A stretch of DNA of 64,000 nucleotides, from positions 113,399,160 through 113,463,159 of the forward strand of contig NC_062219.1 of the NCBI RefSeq assembly GCF_902686445.1. Reading direction: 5' to 3'. This stretch comes from Sciurus carolinensis (Eukaryota; Chordata; Mammalia; Rodentia; Sciuridae). The notes beneath the pieces were generated by a model. It made no database searches, was not told the DNA's origin, and saw only the letters and a program-made list of their open reading frames with translations. Of the stretch, positions 1 to 12,600 are shown piece by piece (position 1 is the stretch's first letter; each line of letters begins with the position of its first letter). The position numbers and the translations under genes were made by a program.

Positions 1-2330
1 TATTTTTGTCCCAAAGAGTGACCACTGTAACTGGACAGGTCCCATGGAGAATTTGCGCTATAGGATTCATTCCCAGAGACACTTTTTCACTAACCAAGTC
101 AAAACATCACCATGACTTGGCCCAGCCAAGTAATTCTTTCTTACAATGGAATTTGATAAATGAGATTGGCCTGTATAAATATGGCTAGGTAATATAATTG
201 TTGAGAATCTTAGGGTTGGAACTTTCAGTTACTTTGAAACTTTGAAAGAGGGGCCAATGGTGGACGTTGCTGAGGGGCTTGATAAGGCAGGTGCTCTGCA
301 GGGAGGGGCGTGTCAGTGGTTGCTGCAGGCGGATCTCCTGTCTTGAGTTCACTGTGATCCCCGCTGTTCACTGCCTTCTAGTCATTCAGTCCCACCTGCC
401 TTCCCAAAGTTTCCTTTGTTTTATTTTTAGATTTTCATATTTATTCCACTGGGAGTTTGGCTTATGTATAAAACACCACACATACACACACACATTCATG
501 TGTGTGCATATATGCATAAATATGAATAAATCAACATATATTTAAATAAATAACATAATTAGTATCAGTGAATATATCGGGTGCGTATGTGTAGATTTGC
601 ACAAGTGTGTTTGGTGGCCCCACTGAAAAGTCACCCAAAACTGATGGACTGAGAGAAGAAAAAATATTTTTGCTGCATTGTTGAAACTTTCCATTTCTTT
701 ATGACCAGGAGGTGGTTGGAAGCGGCCGTTGGGATCATCACTGCCCTTGGCCTTGGTGTCTTTGTATCCGTTGATGGGTGTCTGTGGGGCAATTTCCTCT
801 TTGAGTTAAGTAAGCACTAGAGGGGCCCATGTGACCCTTGGAGGTTCCTATGTTTTCTTCCTATGGAGCCTGAAGTCAGTAGTGGGACCTCCTTTGGATC
901 TTAGGGTTGTTTTCTACCCCTTGACCAGTTGGAATGGGGAAGGAGGTCCCTTTACCTTCAGGTGGTGGAAACCCTGCTTCCTCGCTCAGAGACCAAAGGT
1001 TAGTTCTTCTCAGGCCGAGAAGAAACCTTTTTTTCAAGTTGCACTGGTGTGAAGGGCCCCTGCTGCCTCTGACATGTGTCTGCTGTGGGTCTGTGCAGGG
1101 CATCAGAGACAAAAAGGAGGAGGCCAGCAAGTCAGGTGCCTGGTAAGAGCCACAGCACAGGTCCTTTGGAAAATAGAGGAAGTATCCCCTTGGATGCCCA
1201 GTTTATTTCTCAAAAAGAGGACTGTGCCTTTGTTATTAAGTAGCTCAAAGCATTGACAATTGTGAACTTCTGAAACATAGTCTCCCCACTGCACTGATGT
1301 GAAACCCCAGAACCCCAGAAAACTAAGAGCAAGATATATGTGAGAAATCAAGACATATTTTCATTTACTGCTGATTTTAATTAGGAACCATCTTGGCACC
1401 AACCAGCAAAGGACTTATCTCTAATATCCTTTGCAACTGATTTGTGCCTCTGTGTCAGCTATGGGATGCCAGTTCATTCTGCCAACCCACACGCTCAATT
1501 TGTGTTAACGTCTAATCCTGTCACCTAGGAGGATGTCCCTAGGGGCAAAGAATGTCATGGCTGCTCCATATTTATATGGTTTGAGAAATGACCAAGGAAC
1601 AGGTCCTTAAAAGTAGGCCAGTTTCAGATTTGGGATGTAGCTCAGTAGCAGAACACTGTCCTAGCATGCATGAGGACCTGGGTTCAGTCGGGGGTCAAAG
1701 GGAGTATACAGTTCCTCTCACCCCAAATGTAGCATATGGCATTTCTGAGGAGCTAGTTGCTGTGTAAAAGGTTTTCATCAGTGGAAAGGTTTTCCTTTCT
1801 TGTCCAGTATTTTAATGGTCAGGGCGCAGCTTTCTGGAATTTTTAGAAAAAGCACCATCATGGGAAAATAAATACTGACTGTCCTGAAGAAGTCAATGGA
1901 AAGGTCTTCTGGGTAACTGTGAGAACCCTAAGCACAGGAGTGGACAGAGGTGAAGTTTAGGATGATGGGTTGGGAGGCCTAGGAAAGTAGCTAGAATTTT
2001 CTACTTGCCTTTAGAAGAGACTCCCTCTATCAGGGAGTCAATACTGTTGACTGCCTAGAAGGCCAAAGAAGAAGCTCCTGCTCCCCAGCTCACTGTGTGA
2101 GTCCTCTTCCTCAGTGTCACTTATAGCCCAAGGAGGTGAGGAAACTTTGCCACCAGGTTCATGTCTAGGAGAGCCTTGACCATCCAAGGCGATCTGTAGT
2201 GGCACTCCATTTTCTGAGCTGTTGTTCTCTTTTTGTAAGGAGATTGGAGTGTGTCTGCTTCCCTGGGTTGAACCCACACACTATACCTTTCCCAGTTCCT
2301 CACAGGGAGAGTCCCTCCTCTTTGCAAGAA
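1..2330. other. Non-coding sequence, probable TRERF1 5' intron or upstream region
   Basis: No reading frame looks coding; all open frames are short and have no recognisable domain. A CA/TG-rich microsatellite followed by AT-rich sequence lies at about 471-560. One old SINE lies at 1628-1690. The rest appears unique. Assignment to a TRERF1 intron is inferred only from the position upstream of the coding exons. Confidence 0.5.
1628..1690 (+). mobile_element. Degenerate ID-type SINE fragment
   Basis: The sequence resembles the tRNA-derived ID body, with a diverged A box (tagctcagtagc) and B box (gggttcagtc). It lacks a clear A-rich tail and target-site duplication, so it is an old copy. Confidence 0.6.
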
Positions 2331-2700
2331 TGTTGACTAGTCTGTTTGCTGTTGCTGTAACTAAGTACCACACACTGGGTAATTTATATAGAATGAAGAT
2401 TTACTCAGCTTATGGTTCTGGAGGCCAGGAAGTCCAAGGTTGAAGAGTTGCATCTGGTGAAGGCCTTTTTGCCAGTAGGGACCCTGAAGACTCCCAAAGC
2501 AGCACCTGGTATCACTTGGTGAGACAGAGCAAATATACCAACAGCACACTTCTTTAACAACCCACAAATATATTAATCCATTCATGAAGGCAGAGTTCTT
2601 CCAAGGTCCCTCTGGCTCTGCCTCTTACTATCTCACAGAGGGGATTAAATTTCAACATCAGTTTTGGTGGGGATAGTCAAACAGTAGATATCATGCTGGG
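2331..2700 (-). mobile_element. MaLR-type LTR fragment (old endogenous retroviral LTR)
   Basis: The left end reads like the reversed terminus of mammalian ERVL-MaLR LTRs (gctgttgctgtaac, gggtaatttata) and the right end reads ggggattaaatttcaacatc. No retroviral coding sequence adjoins it, so it looks like a solo relic. Subfamily not assigned. Confidence 0.6.
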
Positions 2701-2765
2701 TCTAGATGTCATACCTGGTCTAGTAGATGTCATGCCCGGTCTAGTAGATGTCATGCCCGGTCTAG
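2687..2765 (+). repeat. 21-bp tandem repeat, about 3.7 copies
   Basis: A unit reading gatgtcatgcccggtctagta recurs at 2705, 2726 and 2747, with a diverged partial copy from 2687. The last two copies are almost identical, suggesting recent slippage. It lies at the edge of the LTR relic. Confidence 0.85.
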
Positions 2766-2904
2766 TTTTCCTGATTTGTAGGAACAGCATAGCTAATGGC
2801 ATCTATTTTACTTCTCTGGAAACAAAACTCCCCATTCCCAACTTTTTGCCCAGGGGAAGGGGCAAGGATAAAAGTAAGGGACTATTCTCATGGCCGGTCC
2901 TGGT

Positions 2905-3425
2905 GCATGTTGTTCATTTTCTCTTCATAAATATGAAGCTAACTTGCGTTCCCACCGGCAATGAATGTGCCTGCCTCCCTATGGCCTTGTCAATGCTGGG
3001 TATCTTTGAACATATAATTTTGTGCATGTAATGTGAGCGTTCTGCAGGATTGATTCCTGGGCCAGGGTGCATGCACATTGAAGTTTTGATAGATATTGTT
3101 CCATTTACTAGTCTCCTTCCATTATCAGTATGTGAGCATGCTTGTTTTCTCCACATTCTTGCCAACACTGCATTATGATTTCAAAATTTTTTCCAATTTG
3201 ATAGGTTATTTTAATCTGCATTTTATTGATTTCTCTTGAAGTCGACTATTTTTTATGTGTTCATGCCATTTGTATTTCTTATTTTGTGGATAATCTATAA
3301 CTCATTTTTCTCCTTGCATATTTATCATTTTCTTATTGATCTTTAAGCTTTCTTTATATATTAAGGATATTAATATGTATGGAAAATTGTCTTTTCATTT
3401 TATTGACATTTAACTTTACTTATTC
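2905..3425 (-). mobile_element. Ancient L1M fragment
   Basis: T-rich text matches the reversed 3' part of old mammalian L1 (ttcccaccggcaatg, ttgccaacactg, tttgtatttcttattttgtg). It is heavily diverged with no intact frame. The subfamily is not assigned. Confidence 0.65.
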
Positions 3426-3456
3426 CTTTTTGTTTGTTTACACACAGAATTAAGAC

Positions 3457-3554
3457 TCCCCTCTGCCCCCCATCTCCCGTGGTGCTGGGGATTGAACTCA
3501 GGGCCTTGTGCTTGCAAGGCAAGCACTCTACCAACTGAGCTATATCCCCAGCCC
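3457..3554 (-). mobile_element. ID-type SINE with target-site duplication
   Basis: Reverse-oriented ID element with readable B and A boxes (ttgaactc, aactgagcta). It is flanked by a perfect 12-bp duplication, cagaattaagac, at 3445-3456 and 3555-3566. The clean duplication points to a fairly recent insertion. Confidence 0.92.
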
Positions 3555-3566
3555 CAGAATTAAGAC

Positions 3567-6500
3567 ATTTTAAACAGTAAAATTCACCATCTTTTGCATT
3601 TGTGGTGTGCTTCCAGAATTAGCTGAATGAACCATGGGATTCCTAAGTTTCCTTTGCTGCTTTAGCCTGAGGAGTTGGGCTGGCTGCAGATGTTTCTGTG
3701 ACTTGAGTTCAGGTTGTGGTTCTCAGTTCCTTCAGAAGACAGTTGACAGTTCTAGGGACTGCTTAGCCATGGTAGGGGGGTCAGAGGGTGGTTTTGGGGA
3801 CCAGGCAGTCCCCACTGGGATTCCACGATATTGCTGGGTGCTGCTGCCCAGAGCTTACCATTTTGACTTGTCTCCTTCCTCCCCATTTACCAGATGACTT
3901 CTTGGTGAGGCCTGCTGGGGGAGGAAGCCAACTGGGGGTGGATGCTGGTAAATTTCTCTCCGCTGCTCTGGTTGAGCATAAGCTGGGGACTTCCAGGATC
4001 AGGGTGACTTGAAGCCCTGTTTTCCCAGTCAGTCGCCTTTGGCCTAAGAAGTATTTAAAAAATCTGTGAAGAGTGCTGTAGGGATTTTTTTCTTTTTTAA
4101 CTTTCAGCAAAGCAGGTCTTACAGATCTATTTGAGATACTCTGATCAAACCTTCAGAATAGTCCCTAAGGATTCTACCTGAGAAAGAGTCACTGTTCAAA
4201 TGGATAATCCACACTGCCACCTAAAAATCAGGAATAGAAATTGGGACTTGAAAATCATTATGCAGATTGCAATAATCACAAAACTACCACTTCCTTCTGA
4301 CCCTCAGACACACCAAGTTTATGGCCCTGCATTTCCAAGCCTTTACTCTTGCCAGGCCTCCTTGCTGTCCTGTTCCTCTGGACCTAGCAAGTCATCCTCT
4401 TCTCCTTGGCTTAGGTCTTGGCCCAGTGTTGGATCCTCAGAAAGTTCTTCCCCAGCAACCCTTCTCTCTCATATTCCCTTATTCTGTGTTCTTCACAGCA
4501 GTTACAGACTCAGTAATAATAGCAGTAGCTTCTATTCCAGAGTACCAACTACCCACCGGGCAGTGCTGGAAAAGCTTGGCATGTGTGGGTGTATTTGATC
4601 CTCACTTTAACTAGGAAGAGAAGAATATCCTTATTGCACAAATAGAGAAACCAAGTCCAGAGAGAGGTTAGTGCAGTGATATGTTACTGGGAGCCATCTA
4701 TGCAGTAAACATTTATTGAGTACCTACTGGATACTCAATTCTAGGATATGGGGATACAAAAATGAGTTATATCCTTGTCCTTGCTTTCAGTCATCAGAAG
4801 ACCAGCATCCTAAGACCAGGAGGGTCAGTGACTCCTCTCTGAGACTCTGGGCTGGATGCTTTTGTAGATAACTACTTTAGCTTTCCCAGCTGTGAAAGGG
4901 TGATAGGGGGACCTGCCCCGCTCTTCCCCTGGGCTGGTTCTTGTGAGCTATGTTGGTGAAACCACTTCAGGATGTGCATGTTTGTTAGAGAGGCAGACTG
5001 TCTCTGGGCATCCTCACTCTGGGACTGGGAGACAGCAAGCATTTCCTTCCTACTTGGATGAAAGAAAGATACTCAGCTACCATTTACTTCTGTCTTAGTG
5101 GTACTACATTTGTCAAATTCTGTCTCCCATCCCTTACTTGTAGGCATTTTATAGCAGCAAGAGAGTCTTAAATGTCTCAAGAATTCTAACTAGAACCTTG
5201 AAATCATTTTTTGGTCTATGGATGTAAGAGATGCTATGATTCTGTCATTGGCCAATAGGAATGTTGGATTTAAGGCAGCAGTTGCATCTGATTGGAAGTG
5301 GTGAGTTTTGTTGTTTGGGGAGGTGACCACTCAAAAATCTCTCATCGACTCCTGACACCTTTTAAAGGAAATTACTCTTATTCGTTAGGAGTCTATCAGC
5401 CTGGCTATTTAATTCCAACTGCTGTTGTTATTCTGGAACCTAAATGTAAGAATTCTGTTTTGCTTTCTATCATTTTTTTGCCAAGACTATCAGTTTAAAA
5501 AAGCTGTGGTAATAGATGATATGTTGATGCACGGTGAGGAGAAAACCATGGAAACAGATTCTCACTCCCGTGTCATCCTCCAGAGATGCCCTCCGAAGAA
5601 TGGACTAATCAAAGCTTTAAAGTAAAGCAAGCCAACATGTCTGACCCCATCCTCCTAAATAGTACCTAAGTGCTAAGGGGGGGCTTTGGTCTCTAGTTCT
5701 TGCCCTGAGTCCCCACCCACCTCCCTCTCATTCATAGTTTATTTCCTGTGTCTAATTTGCTGCATGATCTGTTAGTAACCAAACATGCCCTCGCAAGCTG
5801 GGGAATATTTGCAGAGTGATAAAGCAATTATGTTATAATCTCCCGCTTTCCAAGAAAGACAGGCGTCACACCAGCTCACTCTGGGAAGCATCCAGGCTGT
5901 GGGTCCTGTTGATGGATTCCACTGTTGCAGTCAGCTCCTTTGCATGCTACCACCTTAATACAGACCTCTGTACCCCTCCATCCAGCCTGTGTAGCACTTA
6001 TTTTTGAATGCTCATTACGGGACAGACTTTGTGGCCAGGATCTTTGTAGATGAGAAAGCCACCATCCTGGCACACATTAACGGCAGGAGACATGAGTTCA
6101 AGGAAGTGTTTCAAGCTCAGCTAGTGGGACCTCATGTCCCACTAGGGTTTGGCCAAGAAAGATTAATAGAGGAGATGACCTTGTACCTGAGTCTTTAAAA
6201 TCTGAGTTAGGTGCTTACCTATGTCCACTCTTCCTCCCTCATCCCTTGTCCTTCTGCAAGTATTAGGCACCTACTGAGAGCATGTCTCCTACCCCATGTT
6301 CCCACCTTCTTTCTCTCTGACTTCGGTTCAACAGCTGCCAAGCACATCTCACCCCTGTATTTCCCTGTTGCCTCGGACATGTCACTTGATCAGAAAACCT
6401 TGATGATATCCTGTTCCAAAAATAAAATCCTGGCTCCTGAGCCTTGCATTTGGATCCCCGCATTAGGCTGCCCCCATCTGACCAACAACCTGTTTCTCGT

Positions 6501-9500
6501 TCCTGCTGTCCTCACAGCAGGTCTCCAGGCTGCCTTTCCCCGCCTGTGTAAGTCCTTCAGGGGCCGGCTGCACCTCCCCTACCCAACAGACCAGTTTCCT
6601 CCTGGCTTGGAACTTGGGAACATGTGTGACTGCACTTTCTGTGAGGTGCTCATCACACACTGTATCTTCAGTTCTCTCTGGGGACCTCTCACCTCCCCTA
6701 TTGTCAAGTGGGTGGGATTCTTGCTGCCTCCATCTCTTTCTTCTCTTCCATGACAGAACATAGGGCTACCTATGGCAGTCACCCATCTGTATTTATTTAC
6801 TATTGAAAATGGGGGGAAGCAGGTGCACCCTGTTTATCACTTCCTTCTGGTAGTCCCATAGTTCTGGACTGAAACAGAGGAAGTCAGAATTACCACTCTT
6901 GGGCAAATATGTGTTTTTGTCTAACCCATTTTTTTCAGTCTCAGGTAGGTCATGGAGCAGGCTGGGTGACGGAGAGTGGAGGTGATATGTGCTGGTGATT
7001 CTCCATTGCCACCCCCACACCTCAACAGTTCCGTTCTCTGCCCTGCCGTGTCCTGGAAGACCAGCCTCTAGGGATCTCATGAACTGGGCTGGTTTCCTCT
7101 GGCTATGGTTGGGTTTGGCCAGTAGGAGGCACCAGCGGGAGATCCAAGAACAGGAGGAAGGAGAGGCTGGCATACTAATCCCCTGCTCTCTCTCGGCTTT
7201 ATTTGCTCTCCAGCAGTGGCTGTCTTCTACAGCCATAGCCCCTCTCCCAGTCCTCCAGTAATGCTGCTCCCTCTCCTGGCCCTGCAGACTTAGGAGTGGG
7301 ATCAGCTTCCTGCTGCTGTCAGCCTTTGGGTGCTGCACCCTATATTGCTGTGTGCCTCCATCCTCCCCACACCTTGATAGTGAGTCCATTCATGCAATCC
7401 ATTCCACTGAAACCCCTTCAAGAGCATCTCATAGAGAGTCAGCTTTGCAGGTTCGTTATCTGTCCCAATAGGCAACCCCATGAATGGATCTGTTTAATTT
7501 TCTTGAAAAAGATTAGAGGGGAGGAGTCAGAAGAGTTTATGATAAACTCCTCTCTTTTCCTAATGCAGTCCCACTCCCTTGAGGCAATCACTTTTAACTC
7601 TGAAATTATTTTTTCTGTCATTTACCTCCATATTTTAAGTGATACATTTTAATTTTACCCCTATTTTAGAAATTATCAGCTGACTTCCTGTTAAGATAGA
7701 TGGCAATTTAGCTCACTTGTACCCCCACCTCCCCTCCCCACATCCTCACAACAGAATTATGTCAGTATTTATAGCACCTCGATTGTGTTACCATTATAAG
7801 TGAGATCCTCGCTGTCATATTTCTTGTTCCTTAACAATACCTCCTGAGTCCCTGTTCAGTAAGATGACAGTACTAGCTTCCTTACCTAGCGTGCCTTCCA
7901 CTTTCCACCTTCTGTCACCTCTGTTTTTACTTTTATATTGGTAAGATTGATAGCATCTACCTGCCATTCAGTCTTTTATACTTTATCTGCAGGTGGATGT
8001 AATGTTGAAGAACCAGCACATAGGGCTTATGTTGTTGTGAATGTATAAATGGCATGTTGTACATTGACAGGTTACCCTCAAACATACTTGTTGAATTTGC
8101 TCACTGATTTTTTTAAGGTTTTCAATCAATGCTCTAAACGTGGTACATTGGCATGTACGGTCTGAGTTCTCGTGTAACACTGCTGGAGGCTGCAGTGTTC
8201 CAGTTTGCCACAGTCCCTGCCATTCACACAGTGTGTCCACGTGCTCTGGTGCCTGACCTGCCTGTTCATTTACTTTCTTGCCTGATCCTAAAAGCATTTA
8301 ATGCCTGATATTACTCTCTTTTGGAGCCAACTAATGTGATATGAATACTATCTTAGAGCTTTTTATTTTTCTCATTGCTTTTCTTTCTTTCTTTTCTTCC
8401 TTCCCATCTTCCTTTTTTCTTTTTCTTTCTTTCCCACTTGCTGTTATCCTTATTTTTTTCTCCCCAACTCTCTAGCCAGTTGGGTATTTTTTATGTGTTC
8501 CTCTTTCCCCCTGAGTCCTCTATTCTGAAGTTTGACTTGGTTGCTCTCTAGGTCTAGACAACAGAGCTGTTGTCTGGGGTTCCCTTCTATACTATTACTA
8601 GGCTGGTTCTCCTGCTTCCTGATTTTCAGTCTTGAGCAGGGCGGGGATGGGGGTGGCATTCCATTTGTCCTTAAGAGGAAATTTTATTTATTTATTTTTC
8701 CCCAACTGGGAGAGTAAATACCTGGCAGCCTCTTGAGCTACCAGATTTCACATGATTCTTCCCATTTCAACCTTATGTGTGATTCCTGCACATCTTTATT
8801 CTGGCATCTCTCTGTCATGAACCCCTTGGCCCTTCTGCTAGACTGATAGACTCCCCAGATGTCCGCGCCTGTGCAGGCTAAAGCATCCAGTGCTGTCGTC
8901 ATCAGTTTCTGATCTTTCATGTTCTGTCCCTCTTTCCACAGCTGCCCTAACCATGATCATGAGCAGCCCTCACCTGTACCCTTTGTTGTTTGAAGTTCCA
9001 TTTACAAAAGTCTTTCACATTCCTCTTACTAATGTGTCCAGATGGAGAGGGTATAAATGAATGAAGTTCATTTTTTGTCCTTCTTTAATAGGTTGTAACC
9101 CTGAATTGAGCTTAGCCTCTCTTGCATCTGGCTAAAATTTTAGCCTATTTCAGTTCAAGAGCCAACAGACTAAAATGCTCCACGACCTAAAAGGGGGGGC
9201 TTTTAATCCTAAGTTTACTTCCTTTAGGATTTAGGAGAAGTTCCCTGTTGATAGTAGATGTCAAAGAAATCTACACTTTTTTTTTTTTTTTTTTTTTTAA
9301 CAATCAAATTCAGATCTTGTATTGGTTAGGGCAACTTTAACTTCTATAATTATTTCCCAAAGTTCAAGAGTTTAACATGAAAGAACTTTATTTTTGCCCT
9401 TCTGATAGTCAAATGTAAGTGTTCCTGGTTGTGACTGGCTTTCCTCCACCATATACTTTAGAGACGCAGGCGCCTTGCATCTTGTGACTTTGCATCTCTG

Positions 9501-9944
9501 ATGGGGGCAGAATCACCTGCAAAGAGGTAAAAATCTCAGAGGCTGAAATATCTTACATTTTGATGCACAAAACACAGAAAAAATGATATATAAACAAACA
9601 GTATATCTATAGTATTGAAATTTAATGGAAGAAAAATGTCTAAAATGGCTCCTTAGTAGTGAGACAAAGACTGACAAACATGGCCCCTGGCTCACAAGTC
9701 CTCTGCATTCAGGTAGAAAGGAAACAGGATACAGGGTAGGCTTCAACCACTTAGTGTCCCTTGGCCCAGAAGTGACACACATTCCTTGGCCCATATTCTG
9801 TTGGTGAGAACCCGTCACGGGAGTCCTACCTTGCTGCAAGAGTTGCTGAGGAATGTGGTCCATGGCTGGCCAGCTGCTTTTAAGTGACACTTCTTGGTTA
9901 AATAAGGAGCAGGACAAATTTTGGAGGACAGTTGACTTCCGAAC
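3567..9944. other. Intron-like sequence without a gene
   Basis: About 6.4 kb with no coding signature and no young repeat I can name. Several open frames of 100-200 codons (for example 6211-6753 + and 6793-7389 -) have no domain, no conserved-looking composition and no matching splice pattern. A pyrimidine-rich tract lies at 8375-8460 and a run of about 22 T at 9277-9298. Confidence 0.6.
8375..8460 (+). repeat. Pyrimidine-rich low-complexity tract
   Basis: Mostly C and T with ttc/ctt motifs over about 85 bp, with no SINE body attached. No function is evident. Confidence 0.7.
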
Positions 9945-10290
9945 ACAGGGGCCTGCAAATTTTGTCTTAAAAAACTACATACTAAGGGCTGGGGAGATAG
10001 CTCAGCTGGTAGAGTGCTTGCCTTGCAAGCACGAGACCCTGAGTTCGATCCCTAGTACTGCAAAACAAAACACACACACACACACAAAAACAAAACTACA
10101 TACTAAATATTTGGGACTTGCAGACCATATGGTCTTTATCACAGTTACTCAAAATTTCCATTCTGCTCTCCGTAACCGAAAGAAGCCATAGGCAGTACAC
10201 AAATGGATGGGCATGGTGGTGTTCCAATAAAGCTTTATTTGTATCAACACATGGCTTATTGGCTTGCAGGCTGTCATTGACCAACCTCTG
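9945..10290 (+). mobile_element. hAT-type non-autonomous DNA transposon relic, split by a SINE
   Basis: Text such as gcagaccatatggtcttt, gaagccataggcagtac and gttccaataaagctttatt matches a common mammalian hAT (Charlie group) non-autonomous family. An ID SINE at 9986-10091 interrupts it. The exact family name is not assigned. Confidence 0.65.
9986..10091 (+). mobile_element. ID-type SINE with target-site duplication
   Basis: Full ID body with A box (tagctcagctgg) and B box (gagttcgatcc), followed by a CA/A-rich tail. A perfect 15-bp duplication (aaaactacatactaa) flanks it at 9971-9985 and 10092-10106. Confidence 0.93.
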
Positions 10291-10696
10291 AGTATCCCTA
10301 AATCTGATGGCCATTCTGGGATTTTTCAGTTGTGCACATTGCCTCTGTTTCTGGGGGCCTAATCCACATTCCTCCATTTGCAGTGTCTAACTAGAACCTG
10401 GAGCTTCCTCTTACCTGAACGAGGGGGGTTTGTCTCTGATGTTTCAGTAGGAAGAGTGGAATATGACCCTCCTCTAAGTGTAGAGGTCCCAAGACTGAAG
10501 TAGGGGAATAAATCCGGTGTTAAGCCATCCCCACAGCCACTCAGTGTGGTGGGGAAATGCTTGATACACAACAGTAATTGCTCAGAAAATGGTGATGAGT
10601 CTCATATTCAGTGCTGGGGGTTGACTTGAAAATACTTGTTATTATTTGAAATAAATCCTTGGAGGCAATGGGTCTCTGCTTTTATAATACTAGGGA

Positions 10697-11062
10697 ATTG
10701 AGTTAGTCATGTTCCCATCACTACGACAAATACCTGAGATAATTAACTTATGAAGAGAAAAAGTTGATCTGGTTCACAGTTTTAGAGGTGTCAGTCCATG
10801 ATCTAATGGCCCTGTTGATTTGGGCCTGTAGTGATGCAGCACATCATGGAGGAAGCACATGGCTGAATCAAAAGCACATGGTGGGGAATCAAAAGAGAGG
10901 TGCGGGGAGAGAGAGGAGAGACACACAGGGTCCCACTGTCCTCCAAGACTCAAAGACTAGGGCCCACCTCTTAAAGGTCCTGGCATCTCCCAGTAGCATC
11001 TATCTGGGGGCCATGCCTTTAAAACATGGGCCTTTGGAGGACACTTAAAATCCATGCTATGG
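10697..11062 (-). mobile_element. MaLR-type LTR relic
   Basis: Reversed LTR text (ttcccatcactacgac, aaatacctgagataatt, gcagcacatcatgga) matches the MaLR group and resembles a more diverged form of the LTR at 44951-45398. No internal coding region is attached. Confidence 0.6.
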
Positions 11063-11117
11063 CAGAGTGCACCCCAATTTTCAGTGGATTGTTATTCATT
11101 GGTTAAAATGAATATTT

Positions 11118-11228
11118 GGGGCTGGGGAGATAGCTCAGTTGGTAGAGTGCTTGCCTCGCAAGCACAAGGCCCTGGGTTCAATCCCCAGCACCCAAAAAAA
11201 AAAAAAAAAAACCCAAAAAACAAAAACA
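11118..11228 (+). mobile_element. ID-type SINE
   Basis: Intact ID body (gctggggagatagctcag, ttgcctcgcaagcac, gggttcaatcc) with a long A-rich tail. The short flanking match aatattt is a possible target-site duplication. It belongs to the same lineage as the copies at 9986 and 52183. Confidence 0.93.
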
Positions 11229-12375
11229 AATATTTATAAAGAGCTTTGAATAATATGACAAAGGGCTTATGCTGTAAGCAGGATACAAAATTGAATATAC
11301 AATACGACCTCAACTAGAGTGTATTAAAGTACACACACAGACAGACCTGAGGATGCCTTCAGAAATTTTGTTGAAACAAAGTATGAGGCAGCTGCTCTTT
11401 CCCATTCTCCCTCCAAAGTAGGAAAATGTCTTTGGGTAGAGACCAGGAAAGGGTGCAGGCCTGCATCTGTGCTAAGAATTCTGTCTTATTTCTAAGGGAT
11501 GAGGATCTTGTCTAGATTCTTTCTAACAAGGTGAGACCAGCTCTCCTGATGAATCATGGAGATTATCAATAGGTGAGGAGGAGGGGCAGTCTAGGGATGG
11601 ACTTCTGTCACTCATTGGTCATCTTGGCCACTTCCCCAGACCTGTGGACTCACTTGACTTTGGGAATAGCTTGCACCCTGAAGTGTTGTCAGGTGGGCCG
11701 GTTGCCAGGTGGCCTGACCTCTAAGTGCCACCATCTCCATTGAAGCAGAGAACCACTGACTCGGTGGCAACCACCAGATCTGAGATCACACCTAAACGGC
11801 CTCTTATTTTGTAGCACCTCTTGGTTCCCCGTTTGCACCTTCCAGGTACTGTGTGGTTGGGCCTGATGGGCCTCTTCCCGTGTCACTTGCACCCAAGCCC
11901 CTCCTGTTCAGCCCAGGCTGTGTGTCTGCTGGAGATTTCATTCCTGAACTTTCTACACATGACCTCAACTGTGCCATCTGCACTTGTCAGATCTGTGGCA
12001 TTTTCCAGCCCTGAGCCCTCTTCACTGTGGCTTGGACCCAAGGCCCTGCCTTGATTTTTCAAGGACATCAGCTGTAGGAAAACGGGTTGGAGTGACTTTC
12101 TCCCAGCCAGGTGTCTTCCAGAGGGCAGAATCACTCCAGGGGGAGAACTGCCACCTTACACAGCAGAGTCCCAGGCTCCCGCCCACTGTGCACCTTCCAC
12201 ACACATGCACATCCCTACTTTAATCCCCTTTGCTTTGAGTGTTCACTTCTAGGTCTTCACATGACATTCATTTAGGTCTCAGCTCAACTGATGCCTCCTT
12301 ACCAAGACTTTTTCTCAGTACCATCTGTGACCAGCCCTGTCGCTTTATTGTATTTATGCTTCTCTGTTTTATTCC

Positions 12376-12600
12376 TTTTTTTTTTTTTTTTTTTTCTTTG
12401 TACCAGGGATTGAACCCAGGGACGCTTTACCACTGAGCCACATCCTGAGCCCTTCTTTGTATTTTATTTAGAGACAGAGTCTCACTGAGTTGCTGAGGGC
12501 CTCTCTAAGTTGCTGAGGCTAGCCTTAAACTTTCAGTCCTCCTGCCTCAGCCTCCTCAGTCACTGGGATTATAGGTGTGCACCACCATACCCAGCTAGGA
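12376..12600 (-). mobile_element. Dimeric B1-dID SINE
   Basis: Reverse orientation: poly-T, then an ID-like half (ggattgaacccaggg), then a B1 half (gcctcagcctcctc, ctgggattataggtgtg). This dimer architecture is typical of squirrel-related rodents. Confidence 0.92.

Noticed and set aside
6211..7389. Frames of 180 (+) and 198 (-) codons in the early intron
   Set aside because: No recognisable domain, biased composition or exon boundaries; frames of this size are expected by chance in 64 kb read six ways.
9986..10091. A functional tRNA gene
   Set aside because: A and B box sequences are present, but the body, tail and target-site duplication are those of an ID SINE, which derives from a tRNA.
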